NCBI GenBank assembly: GCA_020635725.1
Contig: JACJZF010000005.1
Location: 124,001-188,000, forward strand
Origin: Flavobacteriales bacterium
GTDB lineage: Bacteria; Bacteroidota; Bacteroidia; Flavobacteriales_F; PHOS-HE28
Reading direction: 5' to 3'
Length of the DNA stretch: 64,000 nt
Under the pieces are notes generated by a model that saw nothing but the letters and a program-made list of their open reading frames with translations, searched no databases and was not told the DNA's origin. Within the stretch, counting starts at the first letter, position 1. Every line of letters begins with the position of its first letter. This document shows, piece by piece, positions 25,205 through 34,134 of this stretch. Position numbers and translations under genes: made by a program.

Positions 25205-25927
25205 TCACGGACTCACATCCAGCACGTCGTCCATGGTGAAGAATCCGTTGCGGTTCCGGAGCCATTCCGCGGCGATCACCGCGCCCTGCGCGAAGCCGCT
25301 CCGATCGAAGGCCTCATGCGTGAGCGTGATGCGATCATGTGGGCCGGTCCAAGTGATGCTGTGCTTGCCCGTGACCTCGCCGATGCGCTCACTGGTGATG
25401 GGCACCGGGCCCGGCTGGCCTGCTGTGCTGTGCTCCTGCGCCAATTGCCAGCCCGTGTAACGTGCATGGCGCAGATCGATGTCGGTGGCTAAGCTGATGG
25501 CCGTGCCGCTCGGGGCGTCGAGCTTGTGCACGTGGTGAACCTCATCGATGCGCACGGCATAAACCGGTTGTCGCTCCATCAGCGTGGCCAACTGCCGGTT
25601 CAATCGGAACAGCAGATTCACCCCGATGCTGAAGTTGCTGGCCCAGAGCAAGCTGCCCTCGTACTGCTCCACCAGGGCACGCACCTCATTGATCCGGTCG
25701 TGCCAGCCCGTGGTGCCCACCACCACCGGCACGTGGTGCTGCAGGCACAGCCGCATGTTGGCCAGTGCTTGGTCCGGCGTGCTGAACTCAATGGCCACAT
25801 CGGCACCGGTGGGCGCGGCACCGGCATTGGCGGAGCGCACGCGCAGCATCACCTCATGGCCGCGTTCCGTGGCAGCGGCCTCAATGGCCTTGCCCATCCG
25901 GCCGTATCCGTAGAGCGCGATCCGCAT
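25205..25927 (-). CDS. dapB: 4-hydroxy-tetrahydrodipicolinate reductase DapB
   Basis: 240 residues. N-terminal nucleotide site GYGRMGKAIE, then VVGTTGW, and the family signature EVHHVHKLDAPSGTA with the catalytic His and Lys. It reduces 4-hydroxy-tetrahydrodipicolinate with NAD(P)H in the lysine/diaminopimelate pathway. A TACCTTCG box lies 11 nt upstream; dapB appears to head a run with the two lepB genes, an association common in Bacteroidota. Confidence 0.95.
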   Translation of the reverse strand: MRIALYGYGRMGKAIEAAATERGHEVMLRVRSANAGAAPTGADVAIEFSTPDQALANMRLCLQHHVPVVVGTTGWHDRINEVRALVEQYEGSLLWASNFSIGVNLLFRLNRQLATLMERQPVYAVRIDEVHHVHKLDAPSGTAISLATDIDLRHARYTGWQLAQEHSTAGQPGPVPITSERIGEVTGKHSITWTGPHDRITLTHEAFDRSGFAQGAVIAAEWLRNRNGFFTMDDVLDVSP

Positions 25928-25938
25928 GTCGATGGCGC

Positions 25939-25946
25939 CGAAGGTA
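25939..25946 (-). promoter_or_regulatory. -7 box TACCTTCG of dapB
   Basis: TAnnTTCG variant ending 11 nt before the dapB ATG. A TTG lies about 26 bp further upstream, too far for the usual spacing. Confidence 0.45.
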
Positions 25947-25995
25947 ACCGGATGCCTCTACGCCGCACCGGCCAAGATTTGTGAACGCCGCCGCC

Positions 25996-26556
25996 TCAGC
26001 GCAGCGCGAGCGACAGGCGCAGGCCGGGCGCGCCCAATGCCGCGGTGCTCAGCGAAGGAGAGAGGGCCAGCGACAGGTCAGGGCTCACGTCGAAGCGCAC
26101 GAAATGGGCATCCACGCTGGCATCCACGATGTTCAGCACGTACACCAGCCCTATGGCGATGTAGCTCAGGTCGCGCCAACGCCGGTAGGTATCGGCCACG
26201 TTCAGCACGCTCTGCGCGCTGCGGCCCTCGAACTCGCTCACCGTGGTCGGGTCGCCATCCACCAGCGCGATGTAGGCATCCTTGTACCGGCGGTACTCGC
26301 TATTGTTCTCCTGGATGAAGTACACGCAGGTGCCCAGGCCGGCCAGCACGATGGGCGCCTTCCAGTACTTGCGGTTGTACACCTGACCCGCACCGGGCAG
26401 CACCGCGCTCAGGATCGACGCCTTCTTCGGGGAATGGCGGTAGCGCCAAGAGAGGGTGTCCACCTGGGAATGAGCGCAAGCTGCTACGCAAAAAGTGAAA
26501 ACAACGATAACCAGGATGCGGTGCGCCACCATCACGCAAAGCTCGCGCATGCTCAC
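25996..26556 (-). CDS. DUF5683 family membrane protein
   Basis: 186 residues: an N-terminal signal or TM segment (ILVIVVFTFCVAACAHS), then the DUF5683 core SPKKASILSAVLPGAGQVYNRKYWK and two further hydrophobic helices (APIVLAGLGTCVYFI, YIAIGLVYVLNIVDASVDAHF). The family is widespread in Bacteroidota downstream of parB; its role is unknown. The start overlaps the parB stop (ATGA), showing tight co-expression. Confidence 0.85.
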   Translation of the reverse strand: MSMRELCVMVAHRILVIVVFTFCVAACAHSQVDTLSWRYRHSPKKASILSAVLPGAGQVYNRKYWKAPIVLAGLGTCVYFIQENNSEYRRYKDAYIALVDGDPTTVSEFEGRSAQSVLNVADTYRRWRDLSYIAIGLVYVLNIVDASVDAHFVRFDVSPDLSLALSPSLSTAALGAPGLRLSLALR

Positions 26557-27437
26557 CCGATCATCGCCAGCAACCGCTCCAGTTCCTCCTTGCTTTTGAA
26601 GCTGATCTCAATGGTGCCTTTACCGACGCTGTCCTGCTTCACGGTGGTCTTCACCAGCAGGCGCTCGCTCAGGCGCTGGCTCAAGGCCTTGTCCAGGCGG
26701 GGCTTGGGTGCACCGGTGGCGCGGGCGATACCCGGCACGGGTGTGAGCTCGCGCGCGAGATCCTCCACCTGGCGCACGCTGAGCTGGCTCTCCACGATCT
26801 TGTGGAAGAGGGCCACCTGCCGCGCGGGGTCGGTGATGGTGATGAGCGCGCGGGCGTGGCCCATGCCGATGCTGCGGTTGCGCAGGCCCATCTGCACCTC
26901 GGGCTGCAGCTTCAGCAGGCGCAGGTAGTTGCTCACGGTCGCGCGGTCCTTGCCCACCTTCTCGCTCAGGCGCTCCTGCGTCAGGCTCACCTCGTCGATC
27001 AAACGCTGGAAGCTCACGGCCACCTCGATCGGGTCGAGTTCCTCGCGCTGGATGTTCTCCACCAGCGCCATCTCCAGCATGGCCTCGTCGTTCGCCACGC
27101 GCACGTATGCAGGCACCTCGGTGAGCCCGGCCAGCTGCGAGGCGCGGAAACGGCGCTCGCCGCTGATCAGCTGGTACCGGTCGTAGCCCATGCGCCGCAC
27201 GGTCACGGGCTGGATTACGCCCAGCTCGCGGATGCTCTGGGCCAGTTCCGACAGCGCCTCTTCGCTGAAGTGCGCGCGCGGCTGGAAGGGGTTCGGCTCG
27301 ATGTGGGCCACCGACAGCAGGGTGGTGCCGCCCATGGGGCGTTGCTGCGCGCTGGCGCTGTCGCGCGCGGTGATGTCCGCGGCAGGCTCGTCGAGCAGGG
27401 CGCTCAGGCCACGGCCCAGTCCTTTCTTCTTCATCAT
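26553..27437 (-). CDS. parB: Chromosome partitioning protein ParB
   Basis: 294 residues. Starts KKKGLGRGLSALL, then the CTP-binding/ParB N-domain (PNPFQPR, SIRELGVIQPVTVRR, GERRFRAS), the HTH (LTQERLSEKVGKDRATVSNYLRLLKL split over the KorB region) and a C-terminal dimer region ending EISFKSKEELERLLAMIG. ParB loads on parS sites near the origin and spreads as a CTP-dependent clamp for chromosome segregation. It follows parA with a 28 bp gap. No convincing parS palindrome was found in the window. Confidence 0.95.
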   Translation of the reverse strand: MMKKKGLGRGLSALLDEPAADITARDSASAQQRPMGGTTLLSVAHIEPNPFQPRAHFSEEALSELAQSIRELGVIQPVTVRRMGYDRYQLISGERRFRASQLAGLTEVPAYVRVANDEAMLEMALVENIQREELDPIEVAVSFQRLIDEVSLTQERLSEKVGKDRATVSNYLRLLKLQPEVQMGLRNRSIGMGHARALITITDPARQVALFHKIVESQLSVRQVEDLARELTPVPGIARATGAPKPRLDKALSQRLSERLLVKTTVKQDSVGKGTIEISFKSKEELERLLAMIG

Positions 27438-27465
27438 GATCGGTCTGCTAGGACGTTTGGGTGCC

Positions 27466-28287
27466 TTACTGCTCCTCCTCCACGGCGAAGGTGCGCTCGC
27501 TGTCGGGTATGCGCGTCATGCTGTTCTTCTGCAGGATCTCGCGCGCCAGGTTCAGGTAGTTGGTGGCGCCTTTGCTGCTCGCATCGTGCATGATGATGCT
27601 CTTGCCGTGGCTCGGGGCCTCGCCCAGCGCCACGTTGCGGTGGATCACCGTGTCGAAGACCAGCTGCTGGAAGTGCGTCTTCACTTCCTCGACCACTTGG
27701 TTGGCCAGGCGCAGGCGGCTGTCGTACATGGTCAGCAGCATGCCTTCGATCAGCAGGTCGGGGTTCAGGCGCTGCTGCACGATCTTGATGGTGTTGAGCA
27801 GCTTGCCGAGACCCTCGAGCGCGAAGTACTCGCACTGCACGGGCACGATCACGCTGTCGCTGGCCGTCAGGCTGTTCACCGTCACGAGGCCCAAGGATGG
27901 CGAGCAATCGATGATGATGAAGTCGTACCGGTCGCGGATGGGGTCCAGCACCTTCTTCATCTGCCGCTCGCGCTCGGGCATGTCGATCATCTCGATCTCC
28001 GCGCCCACCAGATCGATGTGGCCGGGCAGCAGGTCAAGCCCCGGGTTGTCGGTGCCCACGATCACCTCCGAGGCCGGGGTGCCGTTGATGATGCACTCGT
28101 AGATGCTGGCCTTCACCTCGCGCGGGTCGAAGCCCGTGCCGCTGGTGGCATTGGCTTGCGGGTCGGCATCCACCAGCAGGGTGCGGCGCTCGAGCGCTCC
28201 CAGGCTGGCGGCGAGGTTGATGGCGGTGGTGGTCTTGCCCACGCCGCCTTTCTGATTCACGATGGAGATGATCTTGGCCATGGCCAT
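27466..28287 (-). CDS. parA: Chromosome partitioning ATPase ParA
   Basis: 273 residues (start at 28287, or two codons later at the second ATG). Deviant Walker A KGGVGKTTTAIN, DADPQANAT, IIIDCSPSLGLVTVN and an MTRIPDSERTFAVEEEQ tail identify a Soj-type ParA. It drives ParB-parS complexes apart through ATP-dependent DNA binding. It lies 14 bp downstream of the metallo-hydrolase gene and upstream of parB. Confidence 0.95.
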   Translation of the reverse strand: MAMAKIISIVNQKGGVGKTTTAINLAASLGALERRTLLVDADPQANATSGTGFDPREVKASIYECIINGTPASEVIVGTDNPGLDLLPGHIDLVGAEIEMIDMPERERQMKKVLDPIRDRYDFIIIDCSPSLGLVTVNSLTASDSVIVPVQCEYFALEGLGKLLNTIKIVQQRLNPDLLIEGMLLTMYDSRLRLANQVVEEVKTHFQQLVFDTVIHRNVALGEAPSHGKSIIMHDASSKGATNYLNLAREILQKNSMTRIPDSERTFAVEEEQ

Positions 28288-28301
28288 GGGTTGTTGCGGG
28301 G

Positions 28302-28979
28302 TCAGATGCTGATAGTCTGGCCGATCTCCGGGAGCATGAGCTCGAGACCGGCTTTGGTGAACGAGGCCATCGCCAATTTGGTGTCGATGGCGATGGGAGG
28401 GAAGGTGTTGTAATGGATGCCCACCACCTTGGTCACGCCCATGAGCCGCGCGGCCTCGATGGCGTCATCAATCCCCATGGTGAAGTGGTCGCCGATGGGC
28501 AGGCAGGCGAAGCGCAGGTTGAAGCCCTTCAGGAACTGCATGTCGGCAGTGAGCGCGGTGTCGCCGGCATGGTGGAAGGAGCCTTCCGATCCGGTGACCA
28601 CGAAGGCGCCGGGATTGCCGCCATAGCTCCCATCGGGCAACTGGCTGCTGTGCACCGCCGCGGTGTATTTGATGGTGAAGGGGCCCACCTTCGCCTTGCC
28701 GCCCAGGTTCATGCCCAGGGTGTTCTTCACGCCCTTCTTCGCGAACCACTCGGCGATCTCATAGTTGCTCACCAAGGTGGCGTTCGTCCGCTTCGCGATC
28801 GCTTCGGCATCGCCTACATGGTCGCCGTGGCCATGGGTGATCAGGATCTCCGTGGCCGGTATGCGGCTCACATCGACCTTGCTGGCCAATGCGTTGCCGG
28901 TGATGAAGGGGTCGATGAGGACATCGTGCCCGGCGGTGTTCACGCCGATGCAGGAATGACCATAGTAGGTGAGGCGCAT
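28302..28979 (-). CDS. Metal-dependent hydrolase, UPF0173/beta-lactamase fold
   Basis: 225 residues. The MBL metal motif ITHGHGDHVGD is preceded by YYGHSCIGV and LIDPFI, with later metal ligands in FHHAGDTALT and VGIHYNTFPPI. This is the UPF0173 family, soluble metallo-hydrolases whose substrate is not established. In Bacteroidota it often neighbours parAB. Full-length. Confidence 0.88.
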   Translation of the reverse strand: MRLTYYGHSCIGVNTAGHDVLIDPFITGNALASKVDVSRIPATEILITHGHGDHVGDAEAIAKRTNATLVSNYEIAEWFAKKGVKNTLGMNLGGKAKVGPFTIKYTAAVHSSQLPDGSYGGNPGAFVVTGSEGSFHHAGDTALTADMQFLKGFNLRFACLPIGDHFTMGIDDAIEAARLMGVTKVVGIHYNTFPPIAIDTKLAMASFTKAGLELMLPEIGQTISI

Positions 28980-29092
28980 CCGGTTGGGCCCGCAAGCGTT
29001 GGGTCAACGCTTATGGCACCACAAAGAACAGAGCTAGCTGGCTCTTCTGCCTGTTGAAAAGCAGGCGAGTTTTGAACACCCGGCCGAACCGC

Positions 29093-29446
29093 TCAGATGT
29101 CCTTGCGGTCCAGGTCCTCGAAGTTGACGTCGGAGAAGGGGGGGGCGTCGGTGCCACCCTCGCGTGGGCCTTGTTCCGGACCATTGCCGTATTCCCCGCT
29201 GGCCTTCAGCCGATCGATCTCATTGATCGCGTCCTGCAAACCGTCGAAGAACTTGTCGAAGTCCTCTTTGTAGAGGAAGATCTTGTGCTTGTCGTAATGG
29301 GCGGAGCCATCTTCATGCGTGTGCTTCTTGCTCTCCGTGATGGTGAGGTAGAGATCGCGCCCACGGGTGCTCTTCACGTCGAAGAAGTAGGTCCGCTTAC
29401 CGGCCCGTACCGCTTTCGAGTACACGTCTTCTCGGTCGTCGCGCAT
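29093..29446 (-). CDS. DUF3276/PUR-alpha-like nucleic-acid-binding protein
   Basis: 117 residues. The core KAVRAGKRTYFFDVKSTRG, then YLTITESKKH and KIFLYKEDFDKF, matches DUF3276, a Bacteroidota family with the Whirly-like fold of PUR-alpha that binds single-stranded DNA or RNA. The tail is acidic and probably flexible. It is monocistronic with the best-formed promoter in the window (TTG-19 bp-TATATTTG) 34 nt upstream, which suggests strong constitutive expression. Confidence 0.88.
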   Translation of the reverse strand: MRDDREDVYSKAVRAGKRTYFFDVKSTRGRDLYLTITESKKHTHEDGSAHYDKHKIFLYKEDFDKFFDGLQDAINEIDRLKASGEYGNGPEQGPREGGTDAPPFSDVNFEDLDRKDI

Positions 29447-29480
29447 GGCAAAAGGCCTCTTGGTGAGGGGTATGGCGAAT

Positions 29481-29510
29481 CAAATATAGAAGCGCCTCCC
29501 GAACACGCAA
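29481..29510 (-). promoter_or_regulatory. Complete Bacteroidota promoter of the DUF3276 gene
   Basis: On the minus strand TTG (29510-29508), a 19-bp spacer and TATATTTG (29488-29481) match the -33/-7 consensus TTG-N19-TAnnTTTG exactly, 34 nt before the ATG at 29446. Confidence 0.7.
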
Positions 29511-29526
29511 GTGCGGGCGGGCAGGA

Positions 29527-31404
29527 CTATCCGGCCGCTTCTTCCAGCAACTGCTCCTCGTGCAACTGGTTGTAGAGCCCGCCGAGGGCTACCAGCTCGG
29601 AGTGGGTGCCGCGCTCCGCCACATGGCCATGCGCGAGTACCAGAATCTGGTCCGCGTCGCGCACCGCGCTGATCCGATGGCTGATGATCACCGTGGTCCT
29701 GCCTTTCATCACGCTCCTCAGTTCGCGCAAGATGGCTTCCTCGGTGGCAGTGTCCACCGCGCTCAGCGCGTCGTCGAACAAGAGGATGCGCGGTCGGGCG
29801 ATGATGGCCCGGGCGATGCTCACGCGCTGCTTCTGCCCACCGCTGAGGGTGATGCCGCGTTCGCCCAGCACCGTGTCGTACCCCTTCGGGAAGCCCATGA
29901 TGTCCTCATGCACTTGGGCGGCACGTGCGGCCTGAACGACGCGCTCCTCATTGTCTCTGCCCGGCTCGAGGCGGAAGGCGATGTTGCTCCGGATGCTGTC
30001 GCTGAACAGGAACACATCCTGCGGCACGGTTCCCAGGTGATTCCTCAATCGGTCGAGCCTCACCTGGCGCAGGTCCACATCGTCGATGCGCACTTCGCCT
30101 TCGGTCGGATCATACAGCCGGCCGATGAGGTCGACCAAAGTGCTCTTGCCGCTGCCGGTATGGCCCACCACCGCCAGGGTTCCGCCGGCTGGCACGTGAA
30201 AGGATACCCGATCCAGAGCCTTGATCCCGGTGTCGGGATAAACGAAGGAAACCTCGTGGAACGTGATGGCCCCGCTGATCTCCTTCAACTCGTCCGCGGC
30301 ATCGGCGATGGCGGGCTCGGTGGACATGAATTCATCGATGCGGACCATGCTCGCCGATGCCTGCTGGATCAAGGACGTGACCCAGCCGATGGAGGCGAAG
30401 GGCCACGTGAGCATGTTCACGTAGATCACGAATTCGGCGATGTTGCCGACGGAAACCGTGGGGTCTCCGTTGATGAGCTTGAGTCCGCCGATCAGGATCG
30501 TGAGCACGGTGCTCAGTCCGATCAACAGCATGATGGCGGGCATGAAGAGCGAGTCCACCTTCGCTTGTTCGAGGCTGCGATTCCGATAGTCCTCGGCCGC
30601 CTCTCGGAACCGGCCAACGGCCATGGGCTCCTTGGCGTAGGTCTTCAACACGCGGATGCCGCTGAAGCTCTCCTGCGCCAACGTGCTCAGGCGGCTCTGC
30701 TGCTGCTGCACGGCGGTGCTTCGCTTATTGATGATGTCGCTCACGTAATAGATGGCGATGCTCATGAGCGGCAGCGGGGCCAGGGTCCAGAGCGTGAGCT
30801 CGGTGTTCACGTGGAGCATGAATCCGATGCACATCACGAACAGAACAACGAGGTTGATGGTGTACATCACGGCCGGGCCGAGGTACATGCGCACCTTGCC
30901 CACATCCTCGCTGATCCGATTCATGAGGTCGCCGGTGCTGTTACGCTTGTAGAAGGCGCGATCCAGGCGCTGGTAATGGTCGAAGACGTCGTTCTTGAGG
31001 TCGTATTCGATCAGGCGGCTCACCACGATGATGGTCTGCCGCATGAGGAACATGAAGAACCCCTTGAGCAGGGCGAACGCCAGGTACAGGATGGCCAGCA
31101 CGGCCGCCAGCCAGACCACCGTGCTGGCGATCTCGCCGCCATCGCCCAGCGCCGCCGTGCGACCTGCGAGGTCCAGACCGGTCCAGCCGACCCACCGCTG
31201 CAGCATCTCGGGCACGGCCAACGTGCGCTGGTCCGCTGGCAGCTCCATCTGCCGGAAGCCGGCGGTGATCAGGTCGATGGCCTCGCGCACCACCTGCGGC
31301 GCGTACACCGCGAACAGGTTGCTGAGCGTGATGAACACCATGCCCAGCAGCATGTGCCACTTGTACTTGGCGAAGTATGGGTTGAGCTTGAGGAGCGGTC
31401 GCAT
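29527..31404 (-). CDS. ABC exporter, fused permease/ATPase (MsbA-like)
   Basis: 625 residues from the ATG at 31404. The N-terminal half holds about six TM helices (for example WHMLLGMVFITLSNLFAVY, TINLVVLFVMCIGFML); the C-terminal half is the ATPase with Walker A GHTGSGKS, Q-loop TVPQDVFLF, signature LSGGQKQR, Walker B ILLFDDALSAVD and the switch His in ISHRIS. Half-transporters of this type dimerise and export lipids, LPS core or drugs; the substrate cannot be decided. It has its own TACCTTTG box and is divergent from the leucine dehydrogenase gene. Confidence 0.92.
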   Translation of the reverse strand: MRPLLKLNPYFAKYKWHMLLGMVFITLSNLFAVYAPQVVREAIDLITAGFRQMELPADQRTLAVPEMLQRWVGWTGLDLAGRTAALGDGGEIASTVVWLAAVLAILYLAFALLKGFFMFLMRQTIIVVSRLIEYDLKNDVFDHYQRLDRAFYKRNSTGDLMNRISEDVGKVRMYLGPAVMYTINLVVLFVMCIGFMLHVNTELTLWTLAPLPLMSIAIYYVSDIINKRSTAVQQQQSRLSTLAQESFSGIRVLKTYAKEPMAVGRFREAAEDYRNRSLEQAKVDSLFMPAIMLLIGLSTVLTILIGGLKLINGDPTVSVGNIAEFVIYVNMLTWPFASIGWVTSLIQQASASMVRIDEFMSTEPAIADAADELKEISGAITFHEVSFVYPDTGIKALDRVSFHVPAGGTLAVVGHTGSGKSTLVDLIGRLYDPTEGEVRIDDVDLRQVRLDRLRNHLGTVPQDVFLFSDSIRSNIAFRLEPGRDNEERVVQAARAAQVHEDIMGFPKGYDTVLGERGITLSGGQKQRVSIARAIIARPRILLFDDALSAVDTATEEAILRELRSVMKGRTTVIISHRISAVRDADQILVLAHGHVAERGTHSELVALGGLYNQLHEEQLLEEAAG

Positions 31405-31424
31405 CGGAGCGCTATAGAACTTCC

Positions 31425-31432
31425 TACTTTTG
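31425..31432 (+). promoter_or_regulatory. -7 box TACTTTTG upstream of leucine dehydrogenase
   Basis: Exact TAnnTTTG match in the divergent region; 145 nt before the ATG at 31578, so a long leader would result. Confidence 0.4.
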
Positions 31433-31467
31433 CCCGCCTTCCGGCGAAAGCCCTGTTGAACGGGCGC

Positions 31468-31475
31468 CAAAGGTA
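31468..31475 (-). promoter_or_regulatory. -7 box TACCTTTG of the ABC exporter gene
   Basis: Exact TAnnTTTG match on the minus strand, 63 nt before the ATG at 31404. Confidence 0.45.
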
Positions 31476-31577
31476 GGCGGGGCTGAAGGGCGGAACGGGA
31501 GCGTTGACCGATTGAAACCAGCGGCTAGCGCGAACCCTTCCGAAAGCAGGCCCACGAACGACCAACGCCAACCATTC

Positions 31578-32678
31578 ATGCCCACGACCACCGCACGCAC
31601 CGCCTCCTCGGAGCACGTACTCGCCCGCATGGAGCAGCACGACCACGAGGAACTGCTCTTCTGCCACGATCGCGCCACAGGGCTCAAGGCCATCATCGCC
31701 ATTCACGATACCACGCTCGGGCCCGCGCTCGGTGGCACGCGCATGTGGCCCTATGCCAGCGAGGCCGAAGCACTGCATGATGTGCTGCGTCTGAGCCGCG
31801 GCATGACCTACAAGAGCTCCCTGGCCGGCCTCGACCTCGGTGGCGGCAAGGCCGTGATCATAGGCGATGCCCGCACCCAGAAGACCGAGGCCATGTTCCG
31901 GCGCTTCGGGCAGTTCGTCGATAGCCTCAACGGCCGCTACATCACTGCGGAGGATGTGGGCATGAGCACCACCGAGATGGTGAACATCCTGAAGGAGACG
32001 AAGAACGTGGCCGGCCTGCCCGAGGAGATGGGAGGCAGCGGCGACCCCAGCCCTGTGACGGCCTATGGCGTGTACTGCGGCATGAAAGCCGCCGCCAAGC
32101 AGGCCTATGGCAGCGACGACCTCAGCAAGCGCAAGGTGGCCATACAAGGCGCAGGCAACGTTGGGCGCTACCTCGCCGGATACCTCGTGAAGGAGGGCGC
32201 GCAGGTCTTCCTCACCGATATCCATGACGACAAGCTCGCCGCCATCAAGCGAGACCACCAGGCCATCACCCTGGTGAAGCCCGAGGAGATCTATGATCTG
32301 GACATCGATATCTACGCCCCGTGCGCGCTTGGCGCCACGGTGAACGACGACACCCTCAAGCGTCTCAAGTGCAGCATCGTATGCGGCGCGGCCAACAACC
32401 AGCTCGCCGACGAGAGCGTGCATGGCAAGGAGGTGATGAAGAAAGGCATCCTCTATGCCCCGGATTTCCTGGTGAACGCAGGCGGCATCATCAACTGCGC
32501 CTGGGAGCGCAAAGGGTACAACCACAAGGCCGCCATGCGCCAGACCGAGGGCATCTACGATACCGCGTTGCGCATCTTCAAGGCCAGCGCCGACCTCGAT
32601 ATTCCCACCTACCTCGCCGCCAACCAGGCCGCTGAGCACCGTATCTCCAGCATCCGTGATGCGGGCCTCCGATTCTAA
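31578..32678 (+). CDS. Leucine/valine/phenylalanine dehydrogenase family protein
   Basis: 366 residues from the ATG at 31578. Motifs GGTRMWPYA, LSRGMTYKSSLAGLDLGGGK (substrate and catalytic Lys) and the NAD fold IQGAGNVGRYLAGYL place it in the Glu/Leu/Phe/Val dehydrogenase group; length fits leucine dehydrogenase. It reversibly deaminates a branched-chain amino acid to the 2-oxo acid with NAD, feeding branched fatty-acid synthesis or amino-acid breakdown. nusB starts 3 bp after its stop. Confidence 0.88.
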   Translation: MPTTTARTASSEHVLARMEQHDHEELLFCHDRATGLKAIIAIHDTTLGPALGGTRMWPYASEAEALHDVLRLSRGMTYKSSLAGLDLGGGKAVIIGDARTQKTEAMFRRFGQFVDSLNGRYITAEDVGMSTTEMVNILKETKNVAGLPEEMGGSGDPSPVTAYGVYCGMKAAAKQAYGSDDLSKRKVAIQGAGNVGRYLAGYLVKEGAQVFLTDIHDDKLAAIKRDHQAITLVKPEEIYDLDIDIYAPCALGATVNDDTLKRLKCSIVCGAANNQLADESVHGKEVMKKGILYAPDFLVNAGGIINCAWERKGYNHKAAMRQTEGIYDTALRIFKASADLDIPTYLAANQAAEHRISSIRDAGLRF

Positions 32679-32681
32679 AGC

Positions 32682-33632
32682 ATGCTGAACAGGCGATACC
32701 TGCGCATCAAGGTCTTCCAATCGCTCTATGCGTATTGGCAAGGCGACTCGGCCAGCACCGCGCGGCTGGAGAAGGAGCTTTTTCAAGGAATCGACCGCAC
32801 CCACGATCTGCACCTCTCGCTGCTGCTCATCTTCGGCGAGCTGCGACACGTGGCCGAGCTGCGCATGGAGGAGCGCCGCAAGAAGCGCCTGCCCACGCCA
32901 GAGGACCTCAATCCGAACCGGCGCTTCGTGGACAACCCGATCGTGGCCACCATCGCCGCCAGTGAGCGCTTGCGCATCGAATGCGAGAAGCGACGCATCA
33001 GCTGGGTGGGTCACCAGGAGCTCTTCCTCGGCATGCTCAAGGCCCTTACCGAGAGCGAGCTGTATCGGAACTACCTGGCCGATGAGGCACCTTCCTTCGC
33101 CAAGGACCGCGCCTTCGTGGTGGCGCTCTTCGATGAGCACATCGCCAACAACGAGCATCTGCAGGACGTTTTCGAATCGCGCAGCATCTATTGGCTGGAG
33201 GACCTCGACCTGGCCGCGAGCCTGGTGAAGCGCGTACTGGAGCAATGGCGGCAGGGCGGCGACGACGAACAGGCCATGGCCGCGGTGATCAACGATCCGG
33301 CCGAGGAACGAGCCTTCGTCACGGAGCTCTTCCGCAAAGCGATCGAGCATGGCGATGAGCACGAGGCGCAGATCGCCGCGAAGGCCAGCAACTGGGAGGC
33401 GGACCGCATCGCCTACAGCGACATGATCCTCATGAAGATGGCCCTCACCGAGGCGCGTGTCTTCGACCAGATCCCCGTGAAGGTCACCTTGAACGAATAC
33501 ATCGAGATCGCCAAGGCTTACAGCACGCCCAAGAGCAAGAACTTCATCAACGGCGTGCTCGACAAGCTCTTCGCGGAGATGAAGGCCGATGGCCGCATCC
33601 GCAAAGTGGGCCGCGGGCTGCTCGAGAGCTGA
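32682..33632 (+). CDS. nusB: Transcription antitermination factor NusB, long form
   Basis: 316 residues, about twice the E. coli protein. It begins MLNRRYLRIKVFQSLYAYWQG; the C-terminal third (SDMILMKMALTEARVFDQIP, KVTLNEYIEIAKAYSTPKS, NFINGVLDKLFAEM) is the NusB RNA-binding fold. The extended N-terminal half is typical for Bacteroidota. NusB binds boxA with NusE in rRNA antitermination. It is followed without a gap by the DUF1573 lipoprotein and then yajC, a conserved order in the phylum. Confidence 0.93.
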   Translation: MLNRRYLRIKVFQSLYAYWQGDSASTARLEKELFQGIDRTHDLHLSLLLIFGELRHVAELRMEERRKKRLPTPEDLNPNRRFVDNPIVATIAASERLRIECEKRRISWVGHQELFLGMLKALTESELYRNYLADEAPSFAKDRAFVVALFDEHIANNEHLQDVFESRSIYWLEDLDLAASLVKRVLEQWRQGGDDEQAMAAVINDPAEERAFVTELFRKAIEHGDEHEAQIAAKASNWEADRIAYSDMILMKMALTEARVFDQIPVKVTLNEYIEIAKAYSTPKSKNFINGVLDKLFAEMKADGRIRKVGRGLLES

Positions 33633-34115
33633 ATGATGCGAACCATGCGCGCCTTCCTTCTCATTTTGCCCTTGGCGGCATTGCTCACCGGTTGCTTGCT
33701 GACCGATCACAAGGAGGGCGGGGATGTAGGTACCGACGACATCCGGTTCCCCGTGACCGGCTATGAGGATGGAGCGGCCGATGGGTTCCCGGAGATCACC
33801 TTCGATAGCACCGCGCTCAGCATGGGCCGAATCATCCAGGGGGCGCGGGTGGAGAAGCGCTTCCGATTCACCAATACCGGAGACAAGCCGCTGGTGCTCT
33901 CCGCCGTGAACAGCACCTGCGGTTGCACCGTGGGGAAGGATTGGCCGCGTGAGCCGATCAAGCCCGGTGGCGAAGGGGAGATTACCGTCACCTTCGATAG
34001 CGAAGGGCGCCCGGGCGTGCAGCATAAATCCGTTACCGTGGTGAGCAACGCCAAACCTCCCAGCACCGTGCTCACCCTTACCGGAGAGGTGGTGGGGCCG
34101 TCCGCCTCGAATTGA
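33633..34115 (+). CDS. DUF1573 lipoprotein
   Basis: 160 residues starting with the base after the nusB stop. Lipobox LLTGC after the signal sequence. The DUF1573 Ig-like core is visible (FDSTALSMGRIIQGARVEKRF, FTNTGDKPLVLSAVNSTCGC, KPGGEGEITVTFDSEGR). Function unknown; the family is abundant in Bacteroidota and here sits between nusB and yajC. A second Met codon (residue 5) could be the real start. Confidence 0.88.
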   Translation: MMRTMRAFLLILPLAALLTGCLLTDHKEGGDVGTDDIRFPVTGYEDGAADGFPEITFDSTALSMGRIIQGARVEKRFRFTNTGDKPLVLSAVNSTCGCTVGKDWPREPIKPGGEGEITVTFDSEGRPGVQHKSVTVVSNAKPPSTVLTLTGEVVGPSASN

Positions 34116-34134
34116 TTCGCCGTACACTCGCACC

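Noticed and set aside
28980..29092. Possible hairpin and small RNA between the metallo-hydrolase and DUF3276 genes
   Set aside because: Only short imperfect inverted repeats and no promoter box; nothing to support a call.
30189..30206. CACGTGAAA within the ABC exporter gene as a parS half-site
   Set aside because: The left half of the parS palindrome does not match; no full site was seen near parAB.
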